Shown here piece by piece: positions 17,689-26,959 of a stretch of 64,000 nt of DNA. Position 1 is the first letter of the stretch; each line of letters opens with the position of its first letter. Where the stretch lies: the NCBI GenBank assembly GCA_023398375.1, contig JAEWSH010000070.1, forward strand, positions 15,592-79,591, given 5' to 3'. The notes beneath the pieces were generated by a model, which was not told the origin of the DNA, ran no database searches, and was given only the letters and a program-made list of their open reading frames with translations. Position numbers and translations under genes: made by a program. The stretch comes from Bacillota bacterium. Its GTDB lineage: Bacteria; Bacillota; Clostridia; Lachnospirales; Lachnospiraceae.

Positions 17689-18528
17689 ATGAACAATTTA
17701 GAACTTGCAAAAAAAGCAAATGAAGTGCGAATTGGTATTGTTACCGCTGTTCACAGTGCAAAAGCCGGACATCCGGGCGGATCACTTTCGGCAGCAGATA
17801 TTTTTACGTATCTTTATTTTGAAGAAATGAATATTGATCCGAAAAATCCTAAGATGGAGGGTAGAGACCGTTTTGTATTATCAAAAGGTCACGTAGCTCC
17901 AGGACTTTATTCAACATTAGCGCATAGAGGATATTTTCCGGTAGAAGATCTTAAGACTCTTCGTCACCTTGGATCCTATTTGCAGGGTCATCCTGATATG
18001 AAACACATTCCGGGAGTGGATATGTCATCAGGTTCTTTGGGACAAGGACTTTCAGCGGCGGTAGGTATGGCACTATCCGCAAAAATGGATGGAAAAGAAT
18101 ACAAGACTTATGCTTTATGCGGTGATGGTGAGCTTCAGGAAGGACAGATCTGGGAAGCAGCGATGTTTGCAGGGCATAGAAAATTAGATAACCTAATTGT
18201 TATCGTTGATAATAATGGTCTGCAAATTGATGGAAAGATTGATGACATATGCTCACCATATCCTATTGATAAGAAATTCGAAGCCTTTAATTTCCATGTG
18301 ATCAATATTGATGCGCATGACTTTGATGCGATAAGGGCAGCATTTAAAGAAGCAAAAGAAACAAAGGGAATGCCTACTGCAATTATTGCTCATAGTACAA
18401 AAGGGAAAGGTGTATCCTATATGGAAAATCAGGCAGCTTGGCACGGTACAGCTCCTAATGATGAACAATATGCTGTTGCAATGGAAGATTTGGCAAAGAT
18501 CGATGTAGAATTAGGAGGTGCAAACTAA
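17689..18528 (+). CDS. Transketolase, N-terminal (thiamine diphosphate-binding) subunit
   Basis: A 279-residue protein equal to the first third of a full transketolase. It has the G-H-P-G-G-S-L-S motif near residue 27, the thiamine diphosphate signature G-D-G-E-L-Q-E-G-Q-I-W-E-A near 145-157 and N-N-G-L-Q-I-D-G after it. Split transketolases of this type are common in Clostridia and need the partner subunit encoded next, with which it shares a base at the stop/start junction. It follows the arabinose genes and would process the pentose phosphates they produce. Confidence 0.95.
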   Translation: MNNLELAKKANEVRIGIVTAVHSAKAGHPGGSLSAADIFTYLYFEEMNIDPKNPKMEGRDRFVLSKGHVAPGLYSTLAHRGYFPVEDLKTLRHLGSYLQGHPDMKHIPGVDMSSGSLGQGLSAAVGMALSAKMDGKEYKTYALCGDGELQEGQIWEAAMFAGHRKLDNLIVIVDNNGLQIDGKIDDICSPYPIDKKFEAFNFHVINIDAHDFDAIRAAFKEAKETKGMPTAIIAHSTKGKGVSYMENQAAWHGTAPNDEQYAVAMEDLAKIDVELGGAN

Positions 18529-19469
18529 TGGCAGATATTAAGAAGATCGCAACTAGAGAAAGCTATGGTAATGCGCTCGCAGAGTTCGGAGCACAATATC
18601 CAAATCTGGTAGTATTGGATGCAGATTTAGCAGCAGCGACTAAAACGGGCGTTTTTAAAAAAGTATTTCCAGACAGACATATTGACTGCGGTATTGCAGA
18701 ATGTAATATGGTTGGTATTGCAGCAGGACTTTCAACGACAGGAAAGATTCCTTTCGTAAGTTCCTTTGCAATGTTCGCAGCAGGAAGAGCTTTTGAACAA
18801 GTCCGTAACTCTGTTGGATACCCACACTTGAACGTAAAAATTGGAGCAACACATGCCGGTATTACAGTTGGTGAAGATGGTGCATCTCATCAGTGCAATG
18901 AAGATTTAGCACTTATGCGGACCATTCCGGGCATGGTCGTTATGTGTCCGAGTGACGATACAGAAGCAAGAGCAGCTGTAAAGGCAGCAATTGATTATGT
19001 CGGACCTGTCTATATTCGTTTTGGAAGAGCAGCAGTTCCGGTAATTCACAATAACGAAGACTATAAATTCGAGATGGGCAAAGGCATTGTTGAAAAAGAA
19101 GGTACGGACCTTACTATAGTAGCAACAGGTATTTGTGTTTGTGAGGCAATGGATGCAGCAGAAATGCTTGCTAAAGAGGGTATCAGTGCTAAAGTGATCA
19201 ATATTCATACGATCAAACCTTTGGACGAAGACTTAATTGTGGCAGCAGCAAAAGAAACAGGAAAAGTAGTAACAATTGAGGAGCATTCTGTAATTGGTGG
19301 ATTGGGAAGTGCTGTATGTGACTGCTTATCTGAAAAAGCACCTACTCCGGTATGCAGGATCGGTATGCAGGATGTATTCGGAGAATCCGGATCGGCATCT
19401 GATTTAGTTCGTAAATATGGATTGGACGCAGAAGGTATTTATAATTCTATTAAGAAATTTTTGGCTTAA
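18528..19469 (+). CDS. Transketolase, C-terminal (pyrimidine-binding) subunit
   Basis: A 313-residue protein covering the pyrimidine-binding and C-terminal domains. It has the I-D-C-G-I-A-E-C-N-M segment, in which the Glu normally activates the thiamine cofactor, the H-A-G-I-T-V-G-E-D-G-A-S-H-Q segment, and a C-terminal transketolase domain from about residue 190. Its ATG overlaps the stop of the N-terminal subunit (TAATG), with AGGAGG upstream, so the two are made in equal amounts. A strong terminator follows. Confidence 0.95.
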   Translation: MADIKKIATRESYGNALAEFGAQYPNLVVLDADLAAATKTGVFKKVFPDRHIDCGIAECNMVGIAAGLSTTGKIPFVSSFAMFAAGRAFEQVRNSVGYPHLNVKIGATHAGITVGEDGASHQCNEDLALMRTIPGMVVMCPSDDTEARAAVKAAIDYVGPVYIRFGRAAVPVIHNNEDYKFEMGKGIVEKEGTDLTIVATGICVCEAMDAAEMLAKEGISAKVINIHTIKPLDEDLIVAAAKETGKVVTIEEHSVIGGLGSAVCDCLSEKAPTPVCRIGMQDVFGESGSASDLVRKYGLDAEGIYNSIKKFLA

Positions 19470-19501
19470 TAAAAATTAGCAAATTTAATAATATGAATAA
19501 G

Positions 19502-19544
19502 GAACAGATGAAAATACCGTTTATATTTTCATCTGTTCTTTTAT
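19502..19544 (+). terminator. Terminator after transketolase
   Basis: GAACAGATGAAAATA (19502-19516) pairs perfectly with TATTTTCATCTGTTC (19524-19538), followed by TTTTATTT. Confidence 0.85.
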
Positions 19545-19587
19545 TTACGCGTAAAATGTCTTGCATTATTACTAAAAAAGAATTATC

Positions 19588-19617
19588 ATACTTTTATAAA
19601 AACATTTATAAAAGTAT
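19588..19617. promoter_or_regulatory. 30-bp perfect palindromic operator of the ROK regulator
   Basis: ATACTTTTATAAA and TTTATAAAAGTAT are 13-bp arms around AACA, ending 18 bp before the regulator start. Such a site suggests autoregulation. No copy is seen before the arabinose genes. Confidence 0.65.
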
Positions 19618-19635
19618 TTATTAAACGGAGATAAC

Positions 19636-20745
19636 ATGAACGAGACGCCAGCAAAAAAATATAATAATAGATCCCGTATTGTCAGATTTATACTGGAATC
19701 GGGTGAAACATCTAAAATGGAAATAGCGAAAGAATTAAATCTAAGTATGCCGACTGTTCTGCAAAATATAAAGGAACTCACAGAAGAAGGTTTCATTAAG
19801 GAAAATGGAGAATATGCCTCTACTGGTGGCAGAAAGGCAAAAACATTAGTTATTTGTGAGAATATTAAATATGCAGCCGGTCTTGACATCACCCAAAATC
19901 ATATCAGTATTGTGTTAATAAATTTAAATGGAGAAGTCATTAAAAGTACCAGAAAAAGAAAAAAATTTCAAAATAATTTAGAATATTATAACGAAATATC
20001 CAAAGAAATTGATGGATTTATAGAGGAAGATCGGATAGAAAAAGAAAAAATATTAGGACTTGGAATTTCATTGCCGGGGATAATAAATTATGATTCCATG
20101 TTATTGGTCAAGTCGCATGCTTTGCAAGTAGAAAATATAAGTTTGAAAATGATGGAACAGATCATGAAGTTTCCTGTTTATTTTGAAAATGATGCCAATG
20201 CTGCACTTATGGCTGAAAAAAGAGAAAATAAACAAGAGGCTGTATATCTTTCTTTAAGTGATACAGTTGGTGGCGCCATATGTATGAAAGGTAATCTGTT
20301 TTTAGGTAAGAACAGGAAAGCGGGAGAGTTCGGACATATGACCATGATACCCAATGGACGTCAATGTTATTGCGGAAAAAGGGGGTGCATTGACGCGTAT
20401 TGCTCGGCATTGTCTTTGCTTGGTGACAAAGACATGACACTGGAACAATTTATGGATAAAGTAACTAAAAAAGAAAAAGAATATAGCCAATGCTGGGACG
20501 AGTATCTAGATAATCTGGCAATCGTTGTTACTAACCTTAGAATGGCATATGATACGGATATTATTCTCGGGGGATATATAGGAACCTATTTAAAAGATTA
20601 TATGTTGGAACTGGGGAAAAAAATATTGGAATATAATATATTTGATCGAGATGTGAGTTATCTAAAAAACTGTATTTTCCAAAAAGAGGTATCTGCTGTT
20701 GGTGTAGGGAAATATTTCATTGATCAATATATAAAGAACTTATAA
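19636..20745 (+). CDS. ROK-family transcriptional regulator
   Basis: A 369-residue protein with an N-terminal winged helix-turn-helix (about 15-65, with S-K-M-E-I-A-K-E-L and S-M-P-T-V-L-Q-N-I) followed by a ROK sugar-kinase-like domain. The ROK zinc motif C-Y-C-G-K-R-G-C is near residue 243 and is preceded by G-E-F-G-H. Proteins of this XylR/NagC type repress sugar genes until a sugar binds. A 30-bp palindrome sits directly before it. It lies between the transketolase genes and a zinc dehydrogenase; the latter is 41 bp downstream and could be its target. Confidence 0.9.
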   Translation: MNETPAKKYNNRSRIVRFILESGETSKMEIAKELNLSMPTVLQNIKELTEEGFIKENGEYASTGGRKAKTLVICENIKYAAGLDITQNHISIVLINLNGEVIKSTRKRKKFQNNLEYYNEISKEIDGFIEEDRIEKEKILGLGISLPGIINYDSMLLVKSHALQVENISLKMMEQIMKFPVYFENDANAALMAEKRENKQEAVYLSLSDTVGGAICMKGNLFLGKNRKAGEFGHMTMIPNGRQCYCGKRGCIDAYCSALSLLGDKDMTLEQFMDKVTKKEKEYSQCWDEYLDNLAIVVTNLRMAYDTDIILGGYIGTYLKDYMLELGKKILEYNIFDRDVSYLKNCIFQKEVSAVGVGKYFIDQYIKNL

Positions 20746-20786
20746 ATGATAAAAAGAATGTAAAATATGAGATAGGAGAAACAATC

Positions 20787-21812
20787 ATGTTACAACAAGT
20801 TATGACAAATCCAGGAGAAATTGTTTTTAAAGAAGTACCAATGCCGGAAATGAGGGATAATCAAGTGATGGTGAAAATTATGAATATTGGGATATGTGGT
20901 TCAGATATCCATGTATATCATGGAAAGCATCCTTTTACTACATATCCGGTAACGCAGGGGCACGAAGTGTCAGGAGAAATTACTGCAGTGGGGAAAGAGG
21001 TAGAAACTCTCGCAGTAGGACAGAAAGTGACGATCGAACCTCAAGTATATTGTGGAAAATGTCATCCCTGTCGAAATGGGAAATATAATTTGTGCGAAGA
21101 ACTAAAAGTTATGGGATTTCAAACGACAGGAACGGCATCACAATATTTTGCGGTAGATGCTTCCAAAGTAACACCTATTCCAGAAGCGATGTCTTTCGAA
21201 GAAGGTGCCATGATAGAACCTCTGGCTGTAGCCGTACATGGAGTAAAACAAGTTGGAAATGTCAAAGGACTAAATATTGTAGTAATAGGAGCCGGACCGA
21301 TCGGTAATTTAGTAGCTCAAACAGCAAAAGGAATGGGTGCCGCTAAAGTAATGATAACAGATGTAAGCGACCTTCGGTTAGAAAAGGCAAAAGAATGCGG
21401 TATTGATGTTTGTGTAAATACAAAGCAAAAAGACTTTGGAGAAGCAATGATTGAAGCGTTCGGTCCGGATAAAGCAGATGTTATTTATGACTGTGCAGGC
21501 AATAATATCACCATGGGACAAGCGATTAGATATGCCAGAAAAGGCAGTGTTATTGTTTTGGTTGCAGTATTTTCAGACATGGCCGAAGTTGATCTGGCAG
21601 TAGTCAATGACCATGAATTAGACATAAAGAGTACGATGATGTATCGGCATGATGATTATGTAGATGCAATTAATCTGGTCAATCACAAAAAAGTTTTGTT
21701 AACCCCGTTAATATCCAAAACATTTGTTTTTAGAGATTATAAAAAAGCGTATGAATACATTGAAGAAAATAAAGAAACAACAATGAAAGTAATCATTAAT
21801 GTTCAAGAATAA
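20787..21812 (+). CDS. Zinc-dependent alcohol/polyol dehydrogenase (MDR family)
   Basis: A 341-residue medium-chain dehydrogenase. The catalytic zinc ligands are in G-I-C-G-S-D near residue 37 and G-H-E near 58; the structural zinc Cys cluster is C-G-K-C-x2-C-x6-C at about 89-103; the NAD-binding G-A-G-P-I-G is near 170. It resembles the sorbitol, L-threonine and L-idonate/gulonate dehydrogenase group, so oxidation or reduction of a sugar alcohol or sugar acid is likely, but the substrate cannot be read from sequence. AGGAG precedes the start, and the gene may be co-transcribed with the ROK regulator. Confidence 0.9.
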   Translation: MLQQVMTNPGEIVFKEVPMPEMRDNQVMVKIMNIGICGSDIHVYHGKHPFTTYPVTQGHEVSGEITAVGKEVETLAVGQKVTIEPQVYCGKCHPCRNGKYNLCEELKVMGFQTTGTASQYFAVDASKVTPIPEAMSFEEGAMIEPLAVAVHGVKQVGNVKGLNIVVIGAGPIGNLVAQTAKGMGAAKVMITDVSDLRLEKAKECGIDVCVNTKQKDFGEAMIEAFGPDKADVIYDCAGNNITMGQAIRYARKGSVIVLVAVFSDMAEVDLAVVNDHELDIKSTMMYRHDDYVDAINLVNHKKVLLTPLISKTFVFRDYKKAYEYIEENKETTMKVIINVQE

Positions 21813-21950
21813 AAATAGGATGGTTATCCAACTTCAGACACGTTAGGGAACGCGTCCAAATGATTTCATACCCATGTACCACGTATTGTGAGAAAAACTG
21901 TAAAATATAATCGCCAACGTTACTTCGCACAATGACCGAAATTTCATTGT

Positions 21951-21979
21951 TTGACAAGGGGTATAAGCTGTGATAATCT
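21951..21979 (+). promoter_or_regulatory. Probable promoter of the metG T-box transcript
   Basis: TTGACA at 21951-21956 and TAATCT at 21974-21979 are 17 bp apart; GATAAT at 21972 with a TG two bases before is an alternative extended -10. Between the dehydrogenase stop and this point (21813-21950) I see no gene or clear site. Confidence 0.55.
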
Positions 21980-21984
21980 TACTA

Positions 21985-22336
21985 CATATAGATAGAAAAG
22001 CTATGATGAAGAGAGTATGTTTGAAGGAATATCTACAGAGAAGACCTCACCTTGAATTGATAAGACGATTGAAGTCAGGGAAGCTGAGAGAGGTGATAGG
22101 ATAATGGACGGAAGATGGCTTCTGAGCGGCGCACCGAACCAGCGTATTGCGGCAAGATTGCGACAGGATCCGCCTGTTATAGCGGTAAAGTATACCAAAC
22201 GATATCGGACATTACTATTTAGATATGCGGAGTGTGTACTTAATGAGACTCTTTTTGTGAGAAAAGAGTAAATAGAAGTGGTAACACGATGATAATCGTC
22301 TTCTCAGAGCATATGCTGTGGGAGGGCGCTTTTGTT
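21985..22336 (+). promoter_or_regulatory. T-box leader regulating metG, specifier AUG
   Basis: The leader has the T-box layout. GAAGAGAG at 22010-22017 starts the specifier stem; the 3' side reads GAAG-ATG-G-CTTCTGAGC, so the specifier codon is probably ATG at 22115-22117 (Met). The T-box core GTGGTAACACG is near 22278-22288. A terminator follows: CGTCTTCTCA (22297-22306) pairs with TGGGAGGGCG (22319-22328), with AGCATATGCT inside and CTTTTGTTT after. Uncharged tRNA-Met would favour the antiterminator and metG expression. Confidence 0.85.
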
Positions 22337-22372
22337 TCCACTTGCTTTAAATTAAAAAAGGAGATTAGTTAA

Positions 22373-24343
22373 ATGAGCAAACCAAAGTATTACATCACAA
22401 CAGCAATCGCTTACACATCAGGAAAGCCGCACATTGGAAACAGTTATGAGATTGTATTGGCTGATAGTATTGCAAGATTTAAAAGACAGGAAGGTTATGA
22501 TGTATTTTTTCAGACAGGTACAGACGAGCATGGACAGAAGATTGAGTTAAAAGCAGAAGAAGCTGGAATAACACCAAAGGAATTTGTGGATAATGTTTCC
22601 GGAACAATTAAAAATCTTTGGGATCTGATGGATACTTCCTATGATAAATTTATCCGGACTACGGATGCTGATCATGAAAAACAGGTACAGAAGATTTTCA
22701 AAAGATTGTACGATAAAGGTGATATCTATAAAGGTGCTTATGAAGGAATGTACTGTACGCCTTGCGAATCTTTTTGGACAGAGTCACAGCTGGTAGCTGG
22801 AAAATGCCCTGACTGCGGACGAGAAGTAAAGCCTGCAAAAGAAGAAGCCTACTTCTTTAAAATGAGTAAATATGCAGACCAATTAATCCAATATATTAAT
22901 GAACACCCGGAATTTATTCAACCGGTATCACGTAAAAATGAAATGATGAATAATTTCTTATTACCGGGCCTTCAAGATCTTTGCGTATCCAGGACCTCAT
23001 TTAAATGGGGAATTCCGGTGGATTTTGATGCGAGGCATGTTGTATATGTGTGGTTAGATGCACTTACGAATTATATCACAGGAATCGGTTATGATTGTGA
23101 TGGAGATTCCACAGATCAGTTCAAGGCATTATGGCCAGCGGATCTTCATTTGATAGGGAAAGATATTATCCGTTTCCATACAATTTACTGGCCGATCTTC
23201 TTAATGGCGCTTGACCTTCCATTACCGAAACAAGTTTTTGGTCATCCATGGTTGCTGCAAGGTGATGGTAAAATGAGCAAATCGAAGGGAAATGTTATTT
23301 ATGCAGACGACCTTGTAGATTTTTTTGGTGTAGATGCGGTTCGTTACTTTGTTCTTCATGAGATGCCATTTGAAAATGATGGTGTGATCACTTGGGAATT
23401 GATGGTAGAACGAATGAATTCGGATCTTGCCAATACACTTGGCAATCTGGTAAACAGAACAATTTCCATGAGCAATAAATATTTTGATGGAATTGTTACG
23501 GACAAAGGTGTCATTGATACAGTGGATGATGATTTGAAAGCAGTTGTAACAGCTGCAAAAGAGAAGGTGCAGAATAAGATGAAAGATCTTAAGGTTGCAG
23601 ATGCTCTGACAGAGATTTTTGTTCTTTTTAAACGTTGTAATAAATATATTGATGAGACAGAACCATGGGTACTCGCGAAAGAAGAGGCAAAGAAAGACAG
23701 ACTTTCGACCGTATTATATAATCTGGTAGAGAGCATTATGATAGGAACAGCGCTGATTGAGTCATTTATGCCGGCTACTGCAAAAAAAATAGCAGAGCAG
23801 ATGCATACAACTTTACGCGCATTTGAAGATCTTGATAAATTTGGACTTTACCCTCAAGGGAATAAAGTGACAGAAAGACCAGAGATCTTATTTGCAAGAT
23901 TAGATGCGAAAGAAGTGATTGAAAAGGCTGAGGCGCTATTTGCTTCAAGAAGGACTGAAACAGAGCAGGCAGCAGAGGTTCCGAAGGAGGAAGAAGGTAT
24001 CGATATGGAGGACAAACCAGAGATTGAATACGGAGATTTTGAAAAAATGCAATTTCAGGTCGGAGAAATTATCTCTTGCGAAGAAGTAAAGAAATCTAAA
24101 AAGCTACTTTGCTCTCAGGTAAAAATAGGAAGCCAGATAAAACAAATCGTATCAGGAATTAAACAACATTATTCCGCAAAAGATATGGTAGGTAAAAAGG
24201 TAATGGTTCTTGTTAACTTAAAACCGGCAACTTTAGCAGGAATTGTTTCTGAAGGCATGTTACTTTGTGCAGAAGATGCAGAGGGCAATCTTGCACTTGT
24301 AACTCCTGAAAAGCCAATGCCGTCAGGAGCGGAGATCTGTTAA
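22373..24343 (+). CDS. metG: Methionyl-tRNA synthetase
   Basis: A 656-residue class I synthetase charging tRNA-Met. The HIGH-like P-H-I-G-N is at about residues 20-24, a zinc-type Cys pattern (C-T-P-C then C-P-D-C) is at about 126-148, and K-M-S-K-S is near 300. Residues from about 550 form the C-terminal tRNA-binding (EMAP-like) dimerisation domain found in the long form. It is preceded by a Met T-box and AAGGAG, and followed by a long perfect terminator. The assignment is secure. Confidence 0.97.
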   Translation: MSKPKYYITTAIAYTSGKPHIGNSYEIVLADSIARFKRQEGYDVFFQTGTDEHGQKIELKAEEAGITPKEFVDNVSGTIKNLWDLMDTSYDKFIRTTDADHEKQVQKIFKRLYDKGDIYKGAYEGMYCTPCESFWTESQLVAGKCPDCGREVKPAKEEAYFFKMSKYADQLIQYINEHPEFIQPVSRKNEMMNNFLLPGLQDLCVSRTSFKWGIPVDFDARHVVYVWLDALTNYITGIGYDCDGDSTDQFKALWPADLHLIGKDIIRFHTIYWPIFLMALDLPLPKQVFGHPWLLQGDGKMSKSKGNVIYADDLVDFFGVDAVRYFVLHEMPFENDGVITWELMVERMNSDLANTLGNLVNRTISMSNKYFDGIVTDKGVIDTVDDDLKAVVTAAKEKVQNKMKDLKVADALTEIFVLFKRCNKYIDETEPWVLAKEEAKKDRLSTVLYNLVESIMIGTALIESFMPATAKKIAEQMHTTLRAFEDLDKFGLYPQGNKVTERPEILFARLDAKEVIEKAEALFASRRTETEQAAEVPKEEEGIDMEDKPEIEYGDFEKMQFQVGEIISCEEVKKSKKLLCSQVKIGSQIKQIVSGIKQHYSAKDMVGKKVMVLVNLKPATLAGIVSEGMLLCAEDAEGNLALVTPEKPMPSGAEIC

Positions 24344-24346
24344 AGA

Positions 24347-24388
24347 AAAGATTATCCGGAATATGAAATATTCCGGATAATCTTTGGA
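24347..24388 (+). terminator. Terminator after metG
   Basis: AAAGATTATCCGGAATA (24347-24363) pairs perfectly with TATTCCGGATAATCTTT (24369-24385). The T tract after it is short; the arms are A/T-ended, so it could work in both directions. Confidence 0.8.
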
Positions 24389-24419
24389 AGACTGGTAAAA
24401 ACAGTCGGATAGGTATAAG

Positions 24420-24893
24420 ATGGATAATAATAAATATGAATTGAGATTTGCATATTTAAATGAATGGCAGGACATTATGGAACTTGCCTGGAAGACTTTT
24501 TTGCGTTTTGAATCAAAAGATTATTCAGAAGACGGTATCCGAAGCTTTAATAACTTTGTCACTGACCATACATTATATAAAATGTTCATATCTGGATTAT
24601 ATCAGGTTGCGATCGCGCTGGACGGAGAAAAAATAGTCGGTATGATTTCATTAAGAGATATCACACATATCTCATTGCTATTCGTAGATGAAAAGTATCA
24701 CAGGAGAGGAATTGGAAAAGAACTGATTGGGTTTATGGCCGCCTACCTGAGTAAAGAAGAGGGAAAATCACGAATCACGGTAAATGCTGCACCATATGCA
24801 ATTGGATTCTATCACAAATTGGGATTTGTGGATTTGGACACTGAAAAGGAGAATGACGGAATACGGTATACGCCAATGGAATTCTACATATAG
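24420..24893 (+). CDS. GNAT-family N-acetyltransferase
   Basis: A 157-residue protein with the GNAT fold. The acetyl-CoA-binding motif A is visible as L-L-F-V-D-E-K-Y-H-R-R-G-I-G-K-E near residues 81-97, followed by the motif B-like A-P-Y-A-I-G-F-Y-H-K-L-G-F. The acceptor substrate cannot be inferred. The binding site before the ATG is weak. It is 14 bp upstream of the HD-GYP gene and may be in one operon with it and the YesL-like gene. Confidence 0.87.
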   Translation: MDNNKYELRFAYLNEWQDIMELAWKTFLRFESKDYSEDGIRSFNNFVTDHTLYKMFISGLYQVAIALDGEKIVGMISLRDITHISLLFVDEKYHRRGIGKELIGFMAAYLSKEEGKSRITVNAAPYAIGFYHKLGFVDLDTEKENDGIRYTPMEFYI

Positions 24894-24907
24894 GAGGGGA
24901 TTATTTT

Positions 24908-26107
24908 ATGGGACAGGTAAGCAATAAAAATATTATTTTACTTTTGAGATATGCAGTAAAATGTGTAGATAGGTCATTGCTGGATCATGGTTCGAGAGCA
25001 GCTTATATTTTATATAAAATGCTGCAGCATAAAGGAAATCTAGAATTATATGAGATGGCAGATTATACTGTTTTTGTTACTTTACATAATACCTTAACGA
25101 ATAAAAACAAAAATATAGAAGGATATCGATTTTTAAAGGAGTTATCACCATTTATGAAGGAGGCTAAGGCTCAGCTTAATTATTATGAAAATCATACTAA
25201 TTATGAGAGTACAGGTTCTCAATTAGATGATATTGCGGCATGTATTTTTCTTGCTGACTGGATAGATACTTATTATGTAACACATGGTTCGGATTTTGAT
25301 ATTGATTCTTTAAGACAATATGAAGGAACTCATTTTACGAAAGAGGCATGGGAACTGCTGGAGGAAACATCTAAAAAAGAAAAACTTTTTGATGCGTTGA
25401 AAGATGAGTCATATCTGAAGGAACTGGATGAACTGATCGAATATCTGGTATTTAACAATGAGGATGAAGAAAAATATCTAAATATGATAATTTACTGTAT
25501 GGGTCTGAAAAGTGAGAGATACGCACTGGATACTACAGCGTGCATGTGTTTATGTGAAGAACTTGGATTAAAGATGTATCTAACGCAGGAACAACGGGAA
25601 TCACTGAAATATGCTGCATTGGTTCATGATTTAGGGATGTTAGTGCTCCCCCAGGAACTTGTCAATGAATCTGGAAAGCTTACAAAAAATGAAATGGAGC
25701 AGATAGAAAAACATGTGGAAATAACAGAAGCAGCTTTAAGAACCATTCTCCCTGATAATATTGTAGACATTGCTATGGCCCACCATGAAAGGGGAAATGG
25801 CTCCGGATATCCTAAGAAGTTAAAAGCAAGAGATATGAATACGATGCAGCGTATTTTACAAGTGGCAGATATGGTATCAGCATTAACATCCGACCGCCCA
25901 TATCGAGAAGCAAAAGATAAGAAAACGATTCAGACTATTTTGCGGGAAGGAGCCGATAATAGCAGCTTAAGTACAGAAGTTGTAAATCATGTGATTCGAA
26001 ATTATGATGATATACAAAGTAAAATAACAAAGAAAAAAGAACAGATATTGCAGGTGAAGAACTCCTTGGAAAAGAGTCTGCAGAGAAACGGAGAGCATAA
26101 TGGATAA
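24908..26107 (+). CDS. HD-GYP domain protein, possible cyclic-di-nucleotide phosphodiesterase
   Basis: A 399-residue protein. The N-terminal 200 residues are helical with no recognised domain. The C-terminal half is an HD hydrolase domain: H-D-L-G-M near residue 240 and the HD-GYP hallmark H-H-E-x-x-N-G-S-G-Y-P near 293-303, which has Asn where Asp is usual. HD-GYP enzymes typically cleave cyclic di-GMP using a metal centre; activity here is likely but not certain given that change. AGGAGG precedes the start, and the end overlaps the next gene by 8 bp. Confidence 0.85.
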   Translation: MGQVSNKNIILLLRYAVKCVDRSLLDHGSRAAYILYKMLQHKGNLELYEMADYTVFVTLHNTLTNKNKNIEGYRFLKELSPFMKEAKAQLNYYENHTNYESTGSQLDDIAACIFLADWIDTYYVTHGSDFDIDSLRQYEGTHFTKEAWELLEETSKKEKLFDALKDESYLKELDELIEYLVFNNEDEEKYLNMIIYCMGLKSERYALDTTACMCLCEELGLKMYLTQEQRESLKYAALVHDLGMLVLPQELVNESGKLTKNEMEQIEKHVEITEAALRTILPDNIVDIAMAHHERGNGSGYPKKLKARDMNTMQRILQVADMVSALTSDRPYREAKDKKTIQTILREGADNSSLSTEVVNHVIRNYDDIQSKITKKKEQILQVKNSLEKSLQRNGEHNG

Positions 26108-26738
26108 ATTTTTTAATTCTGAAGGCCCATTGATGGTTTTTTTGGGAAAAATTGCAGATCTGATATGGTTGAACATATTGATGATCATATGCTGCATCCC
26201 AATCATTACAGCAGGTGCTTCTATTACAGCTATGTATACAATAACAATAAAGATGGTTAATAAAGAAGAAGGATATATTACAAAAGGATTTTTTAAGGCA
26301 TTTAAAGAAAATTTTAAGCAGGCTACAATTATTTGGCTGATCATAATTGTAATAGCGGCATTATTTTATGGAGATTATAGAATTATCTTTTATGCTGGAA
26401 TGGAATTTCCGAAAGCAATTATCATTTTATTGATTGCAATTTTAGTGATAGCGTACAGCACATACTTATATATTTTTCCACTTTTGGCAAGATATGAAAA
26501 TACCACAAAGAATATATTGAAAAATTCTTTTTTACTAAGTGTATCTAATTTTCCAAAAACATTACTTATTATGCTGATTCAATTAATTCCCTGGGTAGCA
26601 TTATATGTTTCACAGGCAGTTGTACCGATTATATTGTTAATAGGTAATTCGCTGGTGGCATATATATCATCTATGGTGTATGCAACAATATTTAAAAAAT
26701 TAGAAATGAAAGAGGAAGAAGATAAAAAAGGTATATAA
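26100..26738 (+). CDS. YesL-like (DUF624) membrane protein
   Basis: A 212-residue protein with about five hydrophobic segments (roughly 15-45, 77-92, 98-125, 145-165, 168-190) and the N-terminal pattern F-F-N-S-E-G-P-L-x-x-F-x-x-K-x-A-D-L that marks the YesL family. These proteins often lie with carbohydrate ABC transporters; the role is not established. It overlaps the HD-GYP gene by 8 bp, so the two are translated together. The 26739-26959 gap has only an 11-bp inverted repeat (ACACAAATATT at 26770, AATATTTGTGT at 26846). Confidence 0.82.
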   Translation: MDKFFNSEGPLMVFLGKIADLIWLNILMIICCIPIITAGASITAMYTITIKMVNKEEGYITKGFFKAFKENFKQATIIWLIIIVIAALFYGDYRIIFYAGMEFPKAIIILLIAILVIAYSTYLYIFPLLARYENTTKNILKNSFLLSVSNFPKTLLIMLIQLIPWVALYVSQAVVPIILLIGNSLVAYISSMVYATIFKKLEMKEEEDKKGI

Positions 26739-26959
26739 AGAACGGATTGGACAATGTGTATAGAAAAAAACACAAATATTAGGCAAGTTGTCTACAGGTA
26801 ATAAAATAGTGAATGAAAATAAGCATTTCTTACAATTGATAAAAAAATATTTGTGTAATAGTGGCATAGCTTTTGATTTCTATCTTCGATATACTTAATG
26901 CAGACATAAATATGAAACTTAGAGGAAAAAAACCGATAATTATTTTAGGAGGCAGTAAA

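Noticed and set aside
21829..21842. GGATGGTTATCC after the dehydrogenase gene as a terminator
   Set aside because: The stem is only four base pairs and there is no T run.
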